Shown piece by piece: positions 7,180 to 11,089 of a DNA stretch of 11,089 nt. Made by a program: the position numbers and the translations under genes. Under the pieces are notes generated by a model. The model did not search any database. It was not told the origin of the DNA and saw nothing but the letters and a program-made list of their open reading frames with translations. This DNA comes from Neocallimastix lanati (nom. inval.) (lineage: Eukaryota; Neocallimastigomycota; Neocallimastigomycetes; Neocallimastigales; Neocallimastigaceae), in assembly GCA_016946835.1 (NCBI GenBank), contig JACVTC010000184.1, positions 270,001 through 281,089 on the forward strand. The letters are read 5' to 3'. Within the stretch, counting starts at the first letter, position 1. Every line of letters begins with the position of its first letter.

Positions 7180-7793
7180 GATGCATGTCCAGTAAAAATA
7201 ATAGAAAATAATAGAAAAATTATTTAGAAAAATTATTAATATAAATATTTATTAAAAATTAATTTTATATAATGAATCTTAAAATATATTATTAATATAT
7301 TATTAAAGATAATTTATTATTATTAATTATTAAAATATTAAATTAAATAATAATATTAAAAATATTAAAAGAATTGTTGATAATATAGTAAAATTAGTTA
7401 TATTAATTATAACGGAGATTGAATGTTTAATTAAATTGATGTTAATATTAAAATAATTTTTAAATAATGTTAAACAATATGAATTAATAGTTATAAGTAA
7501 AAAGTTATGAATATTTATATTTATTAATTAATTTTAGTGTTTCGATAAATAAAATTTATAAAATTAGTAAAAAATATAATTATGAAAATAATTTATAAAT
7601 AAATATTTTCTTTTTTTTTAAGGAATAATAATAAAACATGTATTTTTTTTATGATAAAATATAATAAATAAAATAATAAAAGATAAATAAATAAAAAGTA
7701 AATATAATTATTGTAATATAATATTCTTGGAGTAATTCCCTTTTGCACAAACGCCCAACTAACATATACGGTATTTAATAAAATATCGTATCA
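7179..7793 (+). repeat. Probable 5' LTR of element 2
   Basis: Inferred from position: it lies between the end of element 1 and a PBS at 7798. It would start TGATGC and end GTATCA, so the ends form a short imperfect inverted repeat (TGAT/ATCA) of the TG...CA type, five bases before the PBS. The partner LTR is outside the window, so the left edge is a proposal. The body is almost pure AT, with no gene visible. Confidence 0.55.
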
Positions 7794-7834
7794 AAAATGG
7801 TGGAGAATCCGGGCGTGCAAACCAAGAATATTAT
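7718..7834 (+). other. Long stem enclosing the PBS (U5-leader domain of element 2)
   Basis: Three nested pairings: outer 13 bp, 7718-7730 (ATAATATTCTTGG) with 7822-7834; middle 11 bp with a 4-base bulge, TTTGCA (7742-7747) and CGCCC (7752-7756) with GGGCG-TGCAAA (7811-7821); inner hairpin of 11 bp including one G-T pair, 7766-7776 with 7781-7791, loop AATA. The PBS lies between the inner hairpin and the middle stem, and its last bases are part of the GC-rich middle stem. Retroviral PBS regions fold in a similar way. Confidence 0.65.
7798..7814 (+). promoter_or_regulatory. Primer-binding site of element 2 (tRNA-Ala type, other isoacceptor)
   Basis: TGGTGGAGAATCCGGGC begins with the complement of CCA. 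It implies a tRNA ending CCCGG-ATTCTCC-A-CCA. With a 5' strand GGGGAAT this gives a G3:U70 pair, the alanine mark, and resembles eukaryotic tRNA-Ala(AGC). It shares TGGTGGAGA with the PBS of element 1 and then differs, so the primer is not the UGC tRNA in this window. The matching tRNA gene is not here to confirm it. Confidence 0.75.
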
Positions 7835-7943
7835 GAAATTTATATTTATATTGATATTTACTTTTTAAAAAATAAAGACAATTAAATAATTAATATTAAA
7901 TTAAAATTAAATAATTAATTTTTTTATAATAGTAATATATAAA

Positions 7944-7950
<7 letters not shown>

Positions 7951-7991
<41 letters not shown>
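7951..7991. repeat. Homopolymer A(41)
   Basis: Forty-one consecutive As in the leader of element 2. It may be a slippage expansion, and its exact length may be affected by sequencing or assembly. Confidence 0.9.
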
Positions 7992-7992
<1 letters not shown>

Positions 7993-8018
7993 GCCTAAAA
8001 TTATTATGATTATTATTA

Positions 8019-8084
8019 AATAATAATTAAAGGTAACTGGGAGTTTGAACCAGAATAAAAACGAATAAGTCTTTAATTATTATT
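8019..8084 (+). other. Leader hairpin module 1 (element 2)
   Basis: A 14-bp perfect outer stem pairs 8019-8032 with 8071-8084. Inside is CTGG (8037-8040) with CCAG (8050-8053) around a 9-base loop, followed by the single-stranded motif ATAAAAACGAATAA (8055-8068). The whole arrangement recurs in module 2, exactly 101 bases downstream. Confidence 0.6.
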
Positions 8085-8124
8085 ATTAGTATAGTTAATT
8101 TTTTTTTATTATCATCTTTATTAG

Positions 8125-8180
8125 TAATTAAAGACAACTGGGAATTCGGACCAGTATAAAAACGAATAAACCTTTAATTA
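8125..8180 (+). other. Leader hairpin module 2 (element 2)
   Basis: Outer stem TAATTAAAG (8125-8133) with 8172-8180; inner stem CTGG (8138-8141) with CCAG (8151-8154) around a 9-base loop containing the palindrome GAATTC; then the same ATAAAAACGAATAA (8156-8169). The loop sequence differs from module 1 while stems and motif are kept, which suggests the structure matters. Confidence 0.6.
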
Positions 8181-8282
8181 AGAAATGATATTATAATAAA
8201 AAGTAGTAATAGTTTAGTATAAAAATTAATATTAAATAATATTTTATTAATAGTATATGTGATAATATTTAGAAAAAAAAAA

Positions 8283-8508
8283 TAATAGATAATATTTTAA
8301 TAATAATAATAAATAATATTTTAGTAATAGTGTATAAAATAAGAATTAATAATAATAATAATAATAATTAAATGATATTTTAGTAATAGTGAATTAAGTA
8401 ATAATTAATAATAATAAATAATATTTTAGTAATAGTGAATTAATAATTAATAATAATAAATAATATTTTAATAATAGTAATATTTTAGTAATAGTATATA
8501 AAATAAGA

Positions 8509-8555
<47 letters not shown>

Positions 8556-8580
8556 TAATAATAACAATAATAAAAATAAT
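8283..8580. repeat. Degenerate AT minisatellite and AAT microsatellite
   Basis: The string ATATTTTAGTAATAGT recurs at least four times between 8316 and 8496, mixed with AAT triplets. TATAAAATAAGAATTAATAA occurs at about 8333 and again at about 8497. From about 8510 to 8580 it becomes nearly pure AAT repeat with a few AAC and AAA units. It ends 60 bases before the gag ATG. Confidence 0.8.
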
Positions 8581-8641
8581 ATTATTATACTCGTAAAAGT
8601 ATATAAGAATATAATTTCAAATTAAAATAATAATTAGATAA

Positions 8642-9946
8642 ATGGCGGACGCTTCGAAAATTAGAAGAGACTTACCATACTTAGCAAATTATGGTAAGGA
8701 CATAGATTCTTGGATAGAAGATTTCAAAAATGTTATGGAAATTTACAACATTGAGGAACCAAACAGAATTTTTATTTGGGTAAAGAACGCAGTAGAGGCT
8801 GACATAAAAAACCTTTTAAAATCTTTATGTACTACAAGAAATAATGTTAAAAGGTTTCCCTCATATAAAGAAATCCAGAGAGCCATTGAAGATTATTTAG
8901 AAATTACTCAAAATGATAAGTGTTCAATTTTAAAGGCCTTAAAAATAAAAAGAAATGAAACAATTAAAGGATTTAATTATAATTATTTAACTCTTTATCA
9001 TCGACTTGACTTGGAATATAAAAAATTAATATGTGTCGATGATTATTTAAATGCTATACATGATAGGGTATATGTACATTCTCAAGTAATTTTGGCCAAC
9101 TGTAAAACATTAACAGAAGCGTTCGAAGTAGCAGAACGTGCAGAAAAAGCTGAAGTACGAACTATAACAAACAAAAATTCTCAGAATGTTATGGTATATC
9201 AAAACAACATAAATAAAAATAGTAACAATTTATTAAATCATCCAATTTATAGGAGCTTAAGAGAACATGGAAATAATTTAGATAATTCATATCAAGCGTC
9301 ATCATATGTTATGGGTTATATAAATAAAAACTCCACCAATAATAGAATGTTTACACCAGGTAGATATAGTAACAATAAAAATAAAAGTTTTAATAATAAT
9401 AATAATTATTATCACGGAGTAGAACAAATTCAACAAAATAATACTTATGATACAAGAAGATTCTATAATAACTACGAACCAAAAGCTAGAAAATCAGTTA
9501 TGTGTTACTCATGTAAACAAGTAGGACATAAAGCTTATGAATGTCCTAATAATAAAAATAATGGTAGTAATAGAAATAATAATCTTTATAATATGAATAA
9601 TAATGATATGGGTAATAATTATAATAATAATTTTGATTATAATAATAATAGTAATAAATATAACAATTATTATAATAATAGTAATAAAAATGGCTACAAT
9701 AATTCTTTTAATGGTAGTAATTATTACTTTAATAAAAATAATAAATTTACTGGAAATAATATTGCTAATAGAAATAATAATAATTTTAATGAGAATAATA
9801 TTCCCACTGGAAATAATAATTTTAATAGAAATTCTAATGGAATAAATCAGGATATTAATACTACTAGTTCAAATATTAATAGTAATTTCAAAGCTAATGT
9901 AAATAATAATAATAATAATGGAGATAGCTTTAATAATTTAAACTAA
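8642..9946 (+). CDS. gag: Gag polyprotein of element 2, Asn-rich
   Basis: 434 residues. Residues about 1-171 are the capsid-like part, with about 72-171 aligning to residues 114-214 of the Gag of element 1. The zinc knuckle is C288-x2-C291-x4-H296-x4-C301, of the same CX2CX4HX4C spacing. Residues 302-434 are a low-complexity tail dominated by Asn, encoded mainly by AAT, with interspersed Gly, Tyr, Phe and Ser, resembling a disordered prion-like region. It lacks the acidic stretch of element 1. The ATG used is the first of the frame after the AAT repeat. The frame ends TTA AAC TAA, so the stop directly follows the frameshift heptamer. A second overlapping frame inside the tail is only a by-product of the AAT repeats. 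Confidence 0.9.
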   Translation: MADASKIRRDLPYLANYGKDIDSWIEDFKNVMEIYNIEEPNRIFIWVKNAVEADIKNLLKSLCTTRNNVKRFPSYKEIQRAIEDYLEITQNDKCSILKALKIKRNETIKGFNYNYLTLYHRLDLEYKKLICVDDYLNAIHDRVYVHSQVILANCKTLTEAFEVAERAEKAEVRTITNKNSQNVMVYQNNINKNSNNLLNHPIYRSLREHGNNLDNSYQASSYVMGYINKNSTNNRMFTPGRYSNNKNKSFNNNNNYYHGVEQIQQNNTYDTRRFYNNYEPKARKSVMCYSCKQVGHKAYECPNNKNNGSNRNNNLYNMNNNDMGNNYNNNFDYNNNSNKYNNYYNNSNKNGYNNSFNGSNYYFNKNNKFTGNNIANRNNNNFNENNIPTGNNNFNRNSNGINQDINTTSSNINSNFKANVNNNNNNGDSFNNLN

Positions 9947-9969
9947 ATAATGGGAGAAGGACAACTCCC
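9937..9969 (+). promoter_or_regulatory. -1 ribosomal frameshift signal of element 2
   Basis: TTTAAAC at 9937-9943, read T TTA AAC in the gag frame, is followed by an 8-nt spacer and a 5-bp stem GGGAG (9952-9956) with CTCCC (9965-9969). Heptamer, phase, spacer length and stem core equal those of element 1. A pseudoknot is weaker here: GAAG (9956-9959) could pair with CTTC (9985-9988), but only by giving up one base pair of the first stem. Confidence 0.82.
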
Positions 9970-10108
9970 GTTAACCAAACCAAACTTCAAACTTATAATA
10001 AAAATAATAGTATTAATGAAGAATATGTAAATTTAACATACTCTCCCAAGTTAAATAATAATACTATGAAAATAAAAAATAATTATAATAATACTAATGA
10101 TAATAATT

Positions 10109-10139
<31 letters not shown>

Positions 10140-11089
10140 ACATAATAATAATAATAATAATAATAATTCATATAATGCTAGTGCAACTTCAAATAATGAT
10201 GTAATAAATAATGGATATCCTTATAATGATAATTCACATAATTATGATATAAACAATAATTATTTAAATAAGAATAATAAAATAAATTATACAAACAGTT
10301 TATTTGATGATAATCATACAAGTATTGATAATATTTATTCCAATAATAATAATAATAATAACTTAAATAATATAGAATATCTTAGTAAGAATACTAGTAA
10401 CGGTTATAAATTAAATAATAGTAATCATAACAACATCTATGAAAATGACACTATTAATAAACAAGTTAACAATGATGTTAATATAAATAATACTTATAAA
10501 AATAATAATGATGATCAAAGTAACAATGAAATTGATTTAAATAGAATTTCTATAAATGATAATGAAAAGAAAATTAATAATGAACCTAATTCAAATAATA
10601 TTTATAATAATTTTGATAATTACCATAATGAGGAAATTATCGCTGTTGCCCAAAAGAAAGGTAAAAATAATTCAATAAAAATCTCCCCATATACCAAAGA
10701 AATAAAGAAAAAGCTTATAGATAATCCAGTTCCAATTATTACAAATGCTATGAAGAAAAATACTATTATGAAAAGAAAATTAAACGTTAATAAATTAGCA
10801 ACTACAGGAACACCTGATATGATAATAGATGAGGGAGGAACGAATGTCAAACTATCAACAGAAAAAGAAGAAGGTAAAGAATTTAAAGAAAATAAAGATC
10901 ATAAAAATGTTACTTTCAATGAATCTATTGAAATTTTTGAGGATTCACAACCACCAACTAATCAAACAATAACTAATAATAATACAAATAAATTAGAATA
11001 TTTGGATCTTTCTTATATCAATCAACCAAATATTAGAAATGTAAAAAAAGCGAATAAATTGAATAAAATAAATGAAATACTGAGCAGTA
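9943..11089 (+). CDS. pol: Pol of element 2, N-terminal part, cut by the window end
   Basis: Read codon by codon, the -1 frame relative to gag is open from the slippery site to the last base, about 382 codons, with no ATG needed because entry is by frameshifting. The first codons after the slip encode G-R-R-T-T-P-V, comparable to G-S-R-S-T-P-I in element 1. About 210 residues follow that are dominated by Asn with Tyr, Asp, Ser and Leu. From about 10620 the protein becomes Lys/Glu-rich. No protease, RT or integrase motif is reached, so the catalytic domains must lie beyond 11089. Assignment as Pol rests on position, frame and the shared frameshift cassette. Confidence 0.8.

Larger units (their letters stand above)
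7815..8641 (+). other. Leader of element 2, repeat-rich and non-coding
   Basis: About 830 bases without a recognisable gene. In order: the 3' side of the PBS stem, AT-rich sequence, a 41-base A run (7951-7991), two related hairpin modules (8019-8084 and 8125-8180), a degenerate AT-rich minisatellite (about 8283-8510) and an AAT microsatellite (about 8510-8580). It is much longer than the leader of element 1, and repeat expansion probably explains the difference. Confidence 0.7.
7179..11089 (+). mobile_element. Second related Ty3/Gypsy-type retrotransposon (element 2), 3' part beyond the window
   Basis: A probable LTR, a tRNA-Ala-type PBS, a long leader, an intact gag with a zinc knuckle, a frameshift cassette matching that of element 1, and the open 5' part of pol. 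The Gag proteins of the two elements are clearly related but far from identical, and their LTRs and leaders do not look alike, so these are different families of one lineage. Both elements have the same orientation. The protease-to-integrase region and the 3' LTR would lie past 11089. Confidence 0.85.

Noticed and set aside
8031-8154. tRNA-like sequences (T-arm-like CTGG...CCAG with TTTGAAC or TTCGGAC loops)
   Set aside because: The minus strand recalls a B box, but there is no acceptor, D or anticodon arm, and the outer stem pairs as a simple hairpin.
8283-8580. CRISPR-like array
   Set aside because: The repeats are degenerate AT minisatellite and AAT triplets without unique spacers of constant length, in a eukaryotic retroelement leader.
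9603-9845. Ile/Val-rich reading frame inside gag of element 2
   Set aside because: AAT repeats read in another frame give ATA/ATT codons, so the frame is a product of the repeat.
10620-10850. Minus-strand hydrophobic reading frame opposite pol of element 2
   Set aside because: Antisense of a Lys/Asn-rich coding stretch reads as Phe/Ile-rich; no support as a membrane protein gene.

Overview
This is a very AT-rich eukaryotic window made almost entirely of two related Ty3/Gypsy-type LTR retrotransposons stacked beside one tRNA gene. The host cannot be identified from the sequence alone. The extreme AT bias, long AAT/Asn runs, a tRNA without an encoded CCA end and a fungal-looking Ty3/Gypsy Pol suggest an anaerobic gut fungus (Neocallimastigomycota). 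A dictyostelid or another AT-rich protist or fungus remains possible.

Layout. Positions 61-132 (minus strand) are an intact tRNA-Ala(UGC) gene with a Pol III oligo-T terminator at 49-54. Element 1 (about 148-7174, plus strand) is complete: 5' LTR, primer-binding site (PBS), a 500-nt leader with a GC-richer structured domain, gag (1448-2365), pol (from about 2359 to 6357; protease, reverse transcriptase, RNase H, integrase), a short G-rich polypurine tract, and a 3' LTR. The two LTRs look identical except for 13 versus 15 Ts in one homopolymer, and the element is flanked by TTTTT duplications, so insertion was recent. Element 2 (about 7179 to beyond the window end) has a probable 5' LTR, a PBS, a long repeat-rich leader, gag (8642-9946) and the open 5' part of pol (9943-11089, cut by the window).

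How the parts work together. In both elements pol lies in the -1 frame relative to gag. The join is the same cassette: heptamer TTTAAAC read as T TTA AAC just before the gag stop, an 8-nt spacer, then a GGGAG/CTCCC stem-loop. In element 1 the loop can also pair downstream to form an H-type pseudoknot. This predicts Gag-Pol synthesis by -1 ribosomal frameshifting. In both elements the PBS lies inside a long inverted repeat joining the LTR end to the leader.

The most striking point is the link between element 1 and the tRNA gene. Its PBS is complementary over 18 nt to the 3' end, including CCA, of mature tRNA-Ala(UGC), and the element sits 15 bp upstream of that very tRNA-Ala(UGC) gene, at the distance expected for Pol III start-site targeting. 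Element 2 also has a PBS that looks complementary to a tRNA-Ala, of another isoacceptor. Before element 1 arrived, its LTR would have begun 14 bp upstream of the same gene, so this locus appears to have been hit twice within about 1 bp.
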